Of a stretch of 64,000 nucleotides of DNA, positions 22,901 through 31,599 are shown in pieces; the first letter of the stretch is position 1; each line of letters begins with the position of its first letter. The notes under the pieces are model-generated. The model saw nothing but the letters and a program-made list of their open reading frames with translations, ran no database searches and had not been told where the DNA came from. A program made the position numbers and the translations under genes. The DNA is from Zasmidium citrigriseum (Eukaryota > Ascomycota > Dothideomycetes > Mycosphaerellales > Mycosphaerellaceae): NCBI GenBank assembly GCA_002786025.1, contig NHNW01000082.1, positions 62,001 through 126,000 on the forward strand, given 5' to 3'.

Positions 22901-25900
22901 AAAGTGTGAGCTCTTCCAGTATGAGAAAGTCCAAATGTTGGCCGGCTCGAATGGACATCTCTGCGAATGCTGTAGCCGGAAATATGATTCTGCCCTGCAT
23001 AATATGCTCTCTCAGCCACGGCTGATCTCTCAGTGATATCCGGCCGTTGAACACTATTTGCTTTGGAGATGGAGAAGGAAGAGCATGGCGGAGGAATAGA
23101 TGGTCCATGTTGGTCTCCGGCGAGAACCTTTTGGGTGGATCAAGCCAGTATCGTCGTCGTTGAAAGGCGTACGTGGGAAGATTGACTTTGCGAGCACCAC
23201 TCCCTTCCAGTACCTTAGACCATGCCACGTCACATCCTTGTCCATGGAGGTATGTCAATGCATCCATTAGAGATTTGGCTGTCGCTCTCGTTGCTACTGC
23301 ATCCTGGACATGGGCAGCCAAGGATGCAGTCGGGCCAATTTGAAGGAAGGTCGTCCCACCAAGGTGTTTGGCTGTTTGAACAGCATCAGCAAATCGCACT
23401 GGCTCTACCACTTGTCTCGCCCAGTATTCTGGTGAGCGAAGGTCAAGTTCGTTTGCCGCTTTGCCGGTCACTGTGGAGATGATGGGGATCTTGGGTTCAC
23501 CGAATGAGATTGAGTTCAGAACTTCAAGAAGCTCGGGCATGATCTGTCTCATCGATGGCGAGTGGAATGCGTGGCTGACATTTAGTCTCTTTGTACGGCA
23601 GCCATGGGCCCGGCAGTCGTTCTCGATCGCTGGAATGGCTGAAGTCGATCCAGAAACCACGACGCAGTCCTCGGCATTGACGGCGGCGATGACGGCAGCT
23701 TCGTAAGGAAGGTGGTTTTTTGAAAGGCATTCTTTCACTTCTGCTTCGGGTGCTGTGATTGCGAGCATTGCACCCTCTTGCGTGCTGCCCATGAGCCGTC
23801 CACGGGTAGCAATCAGCTTGGCTGCATCCTCAAGTGATAAGATGCCACTGACATGAGCCGCCGTGATCTCTCCAACAGAATGCCCAATCAAGTACGCTGG
23901 CGTAAGACCGAAGTGCTCGAGGGTACGGAACATCGCTGTCTGGAAAGCAAAGATTGCCGCTTGTGAGATGTCTGTTCGATCAATGCTTGCTGGAGATGTC
24001 TGCAAGGTATCCAGCAGTGGCCTTTCGAGGTGCGGATCCAGCACATTGCAGACTCTCTGAAAGCTGTCTCGAAACAGTGGCAGGTCATTGCAAAGCTCAT
24101 CGAACATTTCGCCAAATTGGCCTCCTTGGCCAGAGAAGAGAACGACGAGACGAGGAGCACTTGCCAGGCCCATCTGCAACCTTGAATGAGATCGACCCTC
24201 TGCCAGTGCGTCGAGAGCCTCCATATCTCTAGGAGGGACTGCTGCTCTCCATCGGAGATACGACGTTGTCGTCGCTAAAGCGAATGCCACGTCTGACGGA
24301 TCATCGTTGTCCAGGCTCTGAACTGCACGAGCCCGGGCTCGTAGGGCAGATTGATCTGCGCCAGAGAGCAGCCAAGGGCACAAATCGGCGATCTTGCTTT
24401 CGACAGGGCCTGTAATGCCTTCCGCCGTCTCAGCTTGCTCGAGAATGACATGTGCATTAGTGCCGCCAATCCCAAATGCCGAGACTGCTGCTCTCCGTCG
24501 TCTCAGCACTTTTGGCCAAGGCCGAGCCTCTGTGACCAGCTTGATGTTGGCTGTGGACCAGTCCACATGTCGAGATGGCTTCTCTGCGTACAAAGTCGGA
24601 GGAACTACGCCTTTCTGCATTGCCATCACCATCTTGATGATGCTTCCTACACCAGCAGCTGCTTGTGTATGGCCCAGATTCGACTTCAACGATCCAAGTA
24701 AAGCAGGCTGAGAGCGCTCTTGTCCATAGGTAGCCATCAGGGCGCGGACCTCGATCAGATCGCCCAGAACAGTCGCCGTTCCGTGACCTTCGATCACATC
24801 CACTTCTTGATGAGACAACTTGGCGTCGCGAAGTGCTGATCGAATGACTCGTTCTTGCTGCTTTCCACTTGGCGCAGTCAGAGTACTCGATCTACCGTCT
24901 GAGTTTGTTGCTATACCGCGTATCAGCCCGTGAATCTGACGTCCATTCCGTCGTGCATCAGACAGGCGCTCAAGGAGTAGTAAGCCGACGCCTTCGGACC
25001 AGGCAGTACCATTTGCGTCGTCAGAATACGATCGGCAATGTCCGTCAGGTGAAAGTCCTCGTTGCTTGCTGAACATGACAAAAGCTTGTGGTGTTGCCAT
25101 TACAGTGACTCCTCCAACGATGGCAAGAGAGCATTCGCCGGCTTTCAAAGCCTTCGCAGCGAGATCGACCGCCACGAGAGACGATGAGCATGCAGTATCG
25201 ACTGAGAGAGAAGGGCCTTGGAAGTCGAAAGTGTGAGATATGCGTCCGGCGGCGACACTGGCTGCGGAGCCGAGACCAATTTGTGCTTCCAGCTCATGTT
25301 GAGTGTCAATGAAGCGTCCAGCGTAGTCATTGTACATCATACCCACGTAAACGCCAGTGTTGCTCCCTCTAAGAGCAGTGGGTGCCATGCCGCCTCGTTC
25401 AAGCAATACCCAAGTCGACTCCAGTAGAAGTCGCTGTTGTGGATCGGTCGCCTCCGCTTCTTTTGGTGACATACCGAACAGTCCCGCATCGAAGTCGGCC
25501 ATGTCGTGAACGAAGCCTCCTCGACGGGTTGTTATTGTGCCAAGATTGTCTGGATCTGGATTATACAGAGCATCAATGTCCCATCCGCGATCTGCTGGGA
25601 AGGCGGAAGTCACATCAATGCCTGCTTCCACAACATCCCGAAGATCTTCAGGAGACTTGACGCCCCCGGGGTATCGACACGCCATGGAAACAATGGCGAT
25701 TGGCTCGTCCATACTGGAGCTTGACGACATGGGTGCAAGTTGCGAGTCTGCTACGCTTTCGCCCGCAACACGGCGGTAGATGTATTCAGCCAGACTTCTT
25801 GGAGAAGTGTAGTCAAAGAGCAAACTGATAGGCAGATCAAGTCCGGTGAGGGACACGAGCCGGTCTCGAACCACGATACTGACCAGCGAATTCAATCCCA

Positions 25901-27530
25901 TGTCTCCAAATTCAGCCGTTGGATCAAGCAAAAGACTCTTTCGTATCTCGCGTGCGTGAGAAAATTCATTCAGGATAGCAGCCTCCAATACTGATAGAGT
26001 CAAAGGTCCAGGGTTGATACTCCGCCGAAGAACGGACGCAGCTGCACGACGCCTGGGCTTCCCACCTCTCGTATGAGGAATGGAGTCAACTTCGAAGAAG
26101 TGGACCGGGACCTTGTAACTTGGCAAGGACTCCTGGCAGGTTGCGATCAAGGCTTGCAAAGCTGGAGGGTTCGTGGTGGTGACCACCAACCCAACCGGTA
26201 CCTCGCCAAAGATGTCATGCGGAGCTGCCACAACCACCGACTCCTTGACTCCATCACAGGTGTTTAGAACACGCTCGATTTGCGCCGGGTGGATTTTGTA
26301 ACCTCCACGAACGATGGCTTCTTTGAGTCGTCCCGTGATGATTAGGTTGTGATGATCGTCCCATCGCCCTAGGTCACCACTACGATACCAGCCATCTTCG
26401 AATGGCGATCTCGACTCGTGGTGATAATGCATCAGAAGCGAGTGGCTTCGGATCCAGATTTCGCCTTCTTTCCCATGTGCAACTTCTCGTCCACTTTCTG
26501 GGTCCGTGATTTGGATCTCTCGGCCGGGAATGAGAGACCCGCTCGAGCCTTTAACGTATGGCGCATCAGCTCGGCACACCGTGATCGCTCCGCAAGTCTC
26601 TGTGCACCCATAATGATTGAGAATAGGTAAGCCCAGACGGTCTTGCACTTGCTTATTGAGAGATGTTGACGCCGGTGCACCGCCACTGTTGCATAATCTG
26701 ACAGACGATAAATTGAGCCCAGGTTGAGTCAGACTGACGAGCTCACTGTAGGTGGTCGGAACGCCCAGAATGATGGTGAACGATTCTTCTGCGGGGGTTT
26801 GAGCAAGTGATCGATCACCCGTCATGTGCAAGCTTGCTCCAGTGCATAAAGTGACCATGACTCCTGACGAGAATCCGTAGGCATGCGTTATCGGCAGTGG
26901 ACATAGGATCTTGTCACCTGGGTAGGCCTTCAAGTCCGTTGTCATGCTAAACAATGTGGAACGGATCCAGGCTTCCTGAGATGAGACGACTCCCTTTGGT
27001 CTATCGCCTGTGCTTCCTGACGTGTAGTGGAGGAAGGCCTTGTCTGTTGCTGCCAGATCGTCAGGAGGCATGCTGGCAATCTCTGCGAGCAAATCGTTGT
27101 ATGGTAATGTGTTGAGCTTTGAATTAGGTTGATCGGTCGTCCAGATGACCGCTTGCTGCATGCCATCTATGCTTCGAATGTTTGCACATCCCACAGAGTC
27201 AGTGACGATCCAACGTGCCTGATCAGACCAGACATCTTCGCATATGGTCGTCAGCTCTGCTCGAGAACTTCGCGGATCCAAAGGAACGGCAACGGCTCCA
27301 GCTCTTGTGATGGCGAGGATGCTCTCAACAGCCTCCACGCATCGATCCAGAAGTACCGCCACATGATCGTTGCAATTGATGCCGGCAATCTTCAAATGGC
27401 ATGCGATGCGTGCAGTCCGGACTTGCAAGTCGTAGTGAGTGACTCTCCTTCCCGGAGAGGACAGAGCAACTCTCTCGCCAAAGTCTTTTGCATTTCGCAC
27501 CAATAGCTCCGGTATCGTTGGCGTCGTCAT
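19965..27530 (-). CDS. Bacterial-type modular polyketide synthase: AL-ACP-KS-AT-DH-KR-ACP-TE
   Basis: One uninterrupted 2521-aa frame from ATG at 27530. Domains by residue: acyl-AMP ligase (about 1-500; YTSGSTGDRPKG at 169-180, GRLKEAIVRGGYK); ACP1 (Ser548 in GLNSL); ketosynthase (609-1035; DTACSSS Cys781, His916, His954); acyltransferase (about 1125-1420; Ser1218 in GHSVGE, HAFH at 1320-1323, which predicts malonyl-CoA); dehydratase (about 1475-1740; His1509 in HIMQGRIIFP, Asp1673); ketoreductase (1900-2090; GGAGALG, Tyr2045, B-type VIDD); ACP2 (Ser2187 in GLDSL); thioesterase (2310-2521; GYSAGG Ser2384, Asp2408, His2496). There is no ER or methyltransferase. KS phrases such as FPADRGWDIDALYNPDPDN and LGSLKSNLGHTQAAAGV are typical of actinobacterial modules, not fungal PKSs. 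It should load a carboxylic acid, extend with malonate and reduce to an enoyl product. Horizontal origin is inferred. Confidence 0.95.
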   Translation of the reverse strand: MTTPTIPELLVRNAKDFGERVALSSPGRRVTHYDLQVRTARIACHLKIAGINCNDHVAVLLDRCVEAVESILAITRAGAVAVPLDPRSSRAELTTICEDVWSDQARWIVTDSVGCANIRSIDGMQQAVIWTTDQPNSKLNTLPYNDLLAEIASMPPDDLAATDKAFLHYTSGSTGDRPKGVVSSQEAWIRSTLFSMTTDLKAYPGDKILCPLPITHAYGFSSGVMVTLCTGASLHMTGDRSLAQTPAEESFTIILGVPTTYSELVSLTQPGLNLSSVRLCNSGGAPASTSLNKQVQDRLGLPILNHYGCTETCGAITVCRADAPYVKGSSGSLIPGREIQITDPESGREVAHGKEGEIWIRSHSLLMHYHHESRSPFEDGWYRSGDLGRWDDHHNLIITGRLKEAIVRGGYKIHPAQIERVLNTCDGVKESVVVAAPHDIFGEVPVGLVVTTTNPPALQALIATCQESLPSYKVPVHFFEVDSIPHTRGGKPRRRAAASVLRRSINPGPLTLSVLEAAILNEFSHAREIRKSLLLDPTAEFGDMGLNSLVSIVVRDRLVSLTGLDLPISLLFDYTSPRSLAEYIYRRVAGESVADSQLAPMSSSSSMDEPIAIVSMACRYPGGVKSPEDLRDVVEAGIDVTSAFPADRGWDIDALYNPDPDNLGTITTRRGGFVHDMADFDAGLFGMSPKEAEATDPQQRLLLESTWVLLERGGMAPTALRGSNTGVYVGMMYNDYAGRFIDTQHELEAQIGLGSAASVAAGRISHTFDFQGPSLSVDTACSSSLVAVDLAAKALKAGECSLAIVGGVTVMATPQAFVMFSKQRGLSPDGHCRSYSDDANGTAWSEGVGLLLLERLSDARRNGRQIHGLIRGIATNSDGRSSTLTAPSGKQQERVIRSALRDAKLSHQEVDVIEGHGTATVLGDLIEVRALMATYGQERSQPALLGSLKSNLGHTQAAAGVGSIIKMVMAMQKGVVPPTLYAEKPSRHVDWSTANIKLVTEARPWPKVLRRRRAAVSAFGIGGTNAHVILEQAETAEGITGPVESKIADLCPWLLSGADQSALRARARAVQSLDNDDPSDVAFALATTTSYLRWRAAVPPRDMEALDALAEGRSHSRLQMGLASAPRLVVLFSGQGGQFGEMFDELCNDLPLFRDSFQRVCNVLDPHLERPLLDTLQTSPASIDRTDISQAAIFAFQTAMFRTLEHFGLTPAYLIGHSVGEITAAHVSGILSLEDAAKLIATRGRLMGSTQEGAMLAITAPEAEVKECLSKNHLPYEAAVIAAVNAEDCVVVSGSTSAIPAIENDCRAHGCRTKRLNVSHAFHSPSMRQIMPELLEVLNSISFGEPKIPIISTVTGKAANELDLRSPEYWARQVVEPVRFADAVQTAKHLGGTTFLQIGPTASLAAHVQDAVATRATAKSLMDALTYLHGQGCDVAWSKVLEGSGARKVNLPTYAFQRRRYWLDPPKRFSPETNMDHLFLRHALPSPSPKQIVFNGRISLRDQPWLREHIMQGRIIFPATAFAEMSIRAGQHLDFLILEELTLLTPLDLSENGEVDLQIVVEERDQDHKRSFSVFSRPHGAGLSHQWTNHASGNLSRDTSSDNARIQDTDWPTNGEVNISGSYNELATSGITYGPEFQCVQQLWCTSDGFVAKLSMPDSLSSTSFLFHPAILDAAMHAQLLMSPEEGPIRLPFQLAGVRLWPTRDRILRAVGQQIGDDQLSVRLFDTRGQMVAEVGRVYLRPMAPRQGDLFTLEWSPTTPKPKLKNAVANDRIIRFDAHPLESKSAAHIHEAVKNIHASIRDWQIATSSQSRQRLVIVTERATVDDPDLASAAVWGFVRSAQSESSDIISLVDVDGTTGSEDALHAALSTGETVFAIRDGNILVPKLTRETRQPRELEMDFSGTVLITGGAGALGRVLARHLVEKYKVKNLLLISRGGLNEDSPVLEDLAALDAQVIVKACDVTNCEQLEALLQITEPRVSAVFHTAGVIDDCLLGSLTPERISKVLKPKVDGAWNLHRLLPQARPFVLFSSAAGMLGNPGQANYAAANTYLDALAKHRTSRGLHGLSLAWGPWKNADGMAGHMKDFGPLLPLSDEQGMELLDAALTSTESVLVPLLIRNKIPSLLQRISEDVKSTNGSVTGRKELMALSKTERLPELQRLIRNEVASALGYDQLPNVPFTEIGLDSLSAVMIRNKILTLTGVNLPSTVLFEVQSVSALAQLVLQKIEEAAHDSRMEDEHRLAQYADEIPRTGEAKDMRATSVCQQLCKTGHFSEALMMLAIASLTLPVFKMPDINNHTVALRQLRPGKSGTAIVCLPDFFPALSDKSIFEPVLPFMDTGSEVFDITYPAGVVPDSLDTFVSQLSRTLAASSLQGRKFVLVGYSAGGIVAHALVQSLRGTVAGLVLLDTYSITRDVPNWLAALPGRRILDLGDHISDQDVLTMGHYMRLTQDYTIEKTTAATLMLQATEPIAEMEGQEWRAAWPHTDQVEEVPGNHMSLLREDARTTAAAITRWIRSVSLT

Positions 27531-28908
27531 TTGTTGTCAGCATGGAATCGAACAGACCTTGCGAAACGAGCGAAAGCGTTGGAGGCATGGCGAAAGAAAC
27601 TTAGGTCAGTCGTTGTCAAGCGGAAAAAGGAAGGCGTCTAGACCCGCGTGATGTGTCAAGTCAGCCTCGATGAGGAAGTAGCGACGGACTCCCCGCTGCA
27701 GAACATTTTCGCCGAGACCTGTCAGGCTCTTTAGCGAAGGCTCACTGCATCATGATTCGCACCGCAGTCAGGTCCGCATCTGGATCTACAGCACGCTAGA
27801 GGCGCCACCAATGAACCAATAAGTCGGTCACCAGATCCAGGAAGAGATTTCGTCTTGTTCGAGTGTGTTGGAAAGTGCTCCAGGAAGCTGGCTTCCGGTT
27901 GCTCATTCACTTGAGAATTTGAGTTTCGGGCCAACGAACTTTACCTTTCAGCATCTGAAAAAGGCGGCCCGAGGACATCCCAAGGGCATGCCGATGCGTG
28001 AGAGGGTGGATATGTGCTGACCGAGGTCGCTCTGAGATGCACGATTGGGAGCATGTTCCGGCCCTTCGGTCGCCGCTTGATCACTAAGCTGTCAATTCGG
28101 ATGCGCCATGCCGTTGAGATATGAGCGAGTCTCCTGCTCCCAGCAATCTGGCTGTGAGACAGTGCCGTGTCATGACTGGACGATCGGTGGTCTTCAAATT
28201 CGGCCACTCTGGCGATGAGGCTGACTTGTGGACAGCAGTCCTTGCCCTTGACGCATGCCAGATCTCTCGTGCTGATCACCATGTCGATGGACGCAGTACC
28301 ACACGTGACTGCATTCGATGTTGTGAGCGTGTAGGACTGTGTTCAGGGAATCTTTGCAGTTCGATCTGCGCTTATCGATAAGCGCCGCTTGATGCCTCAG
28401 GCAGCTAGCATCAACGTCTTCTGCTCTGAGAGCGTCCAAGATCTTGACTCCCACCACGAACCCTCGATGTGGTGTTTTCGAGTCTGCTCCACCACCTGGG
28501 TCAGCCAGAAGGTAGGGCAGGGCGATTTCGAAATGTTCGGTCCACACGGAGCTCTGGGAGACGTCATGTGGCTCGCTGATCATTCCCGCAATCCTGTTCG
28601 CTGAACCACTTTGTTTATCCTCTGCCAAGAACGCGATAGCTACTGCATCATATGAAGGCCGCCTTCCTCTCGCCGAAAGTACCTTCCTTGCCCATCCGAG
28701 CGCCTGCCATGTCCTTGGTGTTGTTAGGGAAGGCTCCAAGGTGCCCGCCCGAATGCTCCATCGACCCGCCGAATACCGATTGACACCACGCGTCCCAACG
28801 TTGATACACCCACTGGCAGAACCGCCGTTGAAGAGAGTTGTATTCTTTACGCTCAAGAGCATGCGTGGCTCGACCGACTGAGCGCAAATCGCCGAAGAGA
28901 CCGCCAAG
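27531..28908. other. Divergent intergenic region, PKS / potassium channel
   Basis: About 1.38 kb between divergent genes. A minus-strand frame with an ATG near 28943 is open for about 250 codons and has a hydrophobic N-terminus, but it overlaps the channel start and has no recognisable domain. No regulator or tailoring gene lies here. Confidence 0.4.
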
Positions 28909-31266
28909 ATGAGCACAACAGACCCGGGAATCGGAGATGGCATCAAGCAGGCCGCCAACGATGTGGAGAAGGATAGGAAGCCAGGAGATCAAGAGACGGC
29001 AGAACAAGACGACCTGACATCGCCTAGCAAGTGGTGGTTTGCCTCCACTGTGAATCCACTACTGGCTGCCACCTTCGGCCCCATTGCGAATGGCTTCAGT
29101 ATCTGCGCTCTTGTCTATTCGTGGAGATCGTACATACCGCCAGGCGCATCGCCGTCTGAAGGCCAGAAGATCTCCGATCCACACTGGCTGCTTGCTGTCA
29201 ACGCAGTGTCTCTGGCATGTGCTCTCATTGGCAACGCTTCTCTTCTACTCAACATGGCGCGGCGACTGTCTTTTCGCATCGCACAGCCCATCACCATCAC
29301 TGGCTTCTTTATTGCGGGAGTCCTGCTGATTGGTGATATGGCGGGTCTCACGTCTTCTCCGGCCTACTACCTCACAGATCCTAAATACATACCTGCGAAG
29401 AACCACGCTCTCACCAGCGCCTACTATTACGCCATCTGGGCTGCAGCACTGTACATCATCATTGCACTTCTAATGTGCCTCACGGTGTATGGAGCTCACG
29501 TTGGACACTATCCGAAGGCTTTCAACCTCACTCCGTCGCAACGAACTTTGATGCTCCAAACAATGTCATTCGTCGCCTACGAACTTCTCGGCGCCTGGGT
29601 CTTCAGCTCAATCGAGGGCTGGAAGTACCTCGATGGCGTGTACTGGGCGCAAGTCACGTTACTGACCATTGGACTTGGAGATTTCGCGCCTGTCAAGAAG
29701 GTCACTCGAGGTCTCATCTTCCCATACGCCATCGGGGGCATCTTGATGGTTGGTCTGGTAGTCGGATCCATTCGAACCCTGGTTCTGGAGCGCGGGCAAG
29801 AGAAGATTGCAGCACGAATCACCGAGAAGCGAAGGAAAGCAGCCGTCAATAATGTTGACGAGCGAAAGCAAACCATTAGAATCGGTTGGTTCGCACAGGC
29901 TGAGTTTAGCACCGATCCGTCTCTCACACCCGCACAGCGAAGGGAAGAAGAGTTCAAAGTCATGCGCAAGGTCCAGAAGATGGCTGAAAGAGAGCGGCGA
30001 TACATTGCTCTTTCGATGTCCGGCACCTTTGCGCTCCTCCTTTGGTTTGTGGGGGCTGTCATCTTCATGGTCTGTGAGAAAGAGCAGGGATGGACTTACT
30101 TCGATGCTCTGTACTTCACCTTCATTGCGCTGCTTACCATCGGCTATGGCGACCTCACTCCAGTCTCTAACAGTGGAAAGGCTTTCTTTGTCATCTGGTC
30201 CATGCTGAGCGTTCCATCTCTGACCATTCTGATCTCTAACATGGGAGACACGGTCGTCAAGTGGTTCGCGGAATTTACCGACTGGATTGCGTCGATCACT
30301 GTCTTGCCCGAACAAGGCGGCAGACGAACGACAACGAAACGAGCGGCTGCCAACCTCCTGGAACGGCTCACCGATAGTGCTAATGATACGGTTACTAGGT
30401 TCACCGCTCCAGGTATTCTTGGCGAGACGGACCACATTAAGATGGATGGTGACAAGCATTTGGAGATGCTTATGAATCGACTGGCGCAGAGATTAGAACA
30501 GCATGTGGAAGAGGAGGAGCTGGAAGAGGCGCTGAAGGCTGACGCCGATGGGAACGATCTTGAGAGAGACATCCATTTCTATCACTACGTGCTTTCTCGC
30601 GAGACACGCAACGTACAAAAAGACCTTGCGGTCTCTCCGCCAAAACAGTACTCATGGGGTGACTGGGAGTACTTCCTCAAGCTCATGGGCAATCAAGATG
30701 AGAGTCCCGACTTTCCGGGCCAGGAGATTCCGAACGACCTTGTTCCCAAGCCTCTTCATATTCCCACTTCCCCACCCGGTGGCATTGGTCTTCATCGCAC
30801 TGACGGAGCCGCGGACGAGAAGTCAAAGCAGGACCAGTCACCTACCGCGCCGAACGGGGATTCAGCCGTAAGCCAGAATTCCGAGAAAACAATGACAGCC
30901 AACACCGACGGCGTCGTTGATCGACGAACAGAGAAGAAGAACGAAATGTCCTGGACTGACCCTCACAAGAAGCACCACCGCTTCCGTCGACAGAATACCG
31001 CGGACTGGCTCGAGGAATGGTCTTGGCTGTCAGATCAAAGCCCGTTGATGAGCGTACGGACAGAGCCGGAGTGGATCTTAGAAAGACTGTCGGCGGCTCT
31101 TGTGCGGGAGTTGAATCGTCAGAGAAAGGGGTACAAGAAGAGACCGCCCATCAGTATGGCTCATGTGGCGCGGGTCAGGGATCTGGCGAAGAGAGCTGAA
31201 GGCACGAGTGGTGTACAGAGAGATGAAGCTGAAGGCGCTGTTGGGAGGAGTGTGCTTGAGGGTTGA
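28909..31266 (+). CDS. TOK-type two-pore-domain outward-rectifier potassium channel
   Basis: Intronless, 785 aa. Two selectivity filters are visible: TIGLGD (253-258) and TIGYGD (410-415). The N-terminal half holds about six hydrophobic segments before and around the first pore, giving the 8-TM, two-pore layout specific to fungal TOK channels. A charged loop (about 290-365, rich in Arg/Lys/Glu) separates the pores and a long hydrophilic C-terminal tail (about 470-785) follows. It should release K+ across the plasma membrane and help set membrane potential. The C-terminal tail is longer than in yeast TOK1 and probably regulatory. The start is the ATG at 28909. Confidence 0.92.
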   Translation: MSTTDPGIGDGIKQAANDVEKDRKPGDQETAEQDDLTSPSKWWFASTVNPLLAATFGPIANGFSICALVYSWRSYIPPGASPSEGQKISDPHWLLAVNAVSLACALIGNASLLLNMARRLSFRIAQPITITGFFIAGVLLIGDMAGLTSSPAYYLTDPKYIPAKNHALTSAYYYAIWAAALYIIIALLMCLTVYGAHVGHYPKAFNLTPSQRTLMLQTMSFVAYELLGAWVFSSIEGWKYLDGVYWAQVTLLTIGLGDFAPVKKVTRGLIFPYAIGGILMVGLVVGSIRTLVLERGQEKIAARITEKRRKAAVNNVDERKQTIRIGWFAQAEFSTDPSLTPAQRREEEFKVMRKVQKMAERERRYIALSMSGTFALLLWFVGAVIFMVCEKEQGWTYFDALYFTFIALLTIGYGDLTPVSNSGKAFFVIWSMLSVPSLTILISNMGDTVVKWFAEFTDWIASITVLPEQGGRRTTTKRAAANLLERLTDSANDTVTRFTAPGILGETDHIKMDGDKHLEMLMNRLAQRLEQHVEEEELEEALKADADGNDLERDIHFYHYVLSRETRNVQKDLAVSPPKQYSWGDWEYFLKLMGNQDESPDFPGQEIPNDLVPKPLHIPTSPPGGIGLHRTDGAADEKSKQDQSPTAPNGDSAVSQNSEKTMTANTDGVVDRRTEKKNEMSWTDPHKKHHRFRRQNTADWLEEWSWLSDQSPLMSVRTEPEWILERLSAALVRELNRQRKGYKKRPPISMAHVARVRDLAKRAEGTSGVQRDEAEGAVGRSVLEG

Positions 31267-31599
31267 TTGGTGGCGTTTTGGGACGGCTGGTTGAAACACA
31301 TGATACCCCTATGATGTTTATGGACTTTGGTATTGCGGTATGTCATTCTTTCTTCTTTCCATTACTGATCAGAGCTCTCACAAGTGGGGTCTGGGGTGTA
31401 TGCGGGTTGCCGTGTTGCTATGGCGGAGCTTTGGACAAGGCGAGCGGGAGGGTGCAGGAGCTGGACAAACGACAAAGACCACCGCGCAGCATCTCGAAAC
31501 TTCCATCAACAAGAGCACGGGACTCATCATGGCTGCCATCGCAACTCTGCGAGCGGCGTCGTCCATCTGAGATCTCCTCAACGGCATTCAGGAGCGAAC
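31267..31599. other. Intergenic region, channel / RdRP
   Basis: 333 bp between same-strand genes, expected to hold the channel terminator and the RdRP promoter. Nothing else recognisable. Confidence 0.4.

Noticed and set aside
28194..28943. Minus-strand frame of about 250 codons with a hydrophobic N-terminus upstream of the K+ channel
   Set aside because: It overlaps the channel start, shows no recognisable domain or conserved pattern, and other frames are also partly open here.
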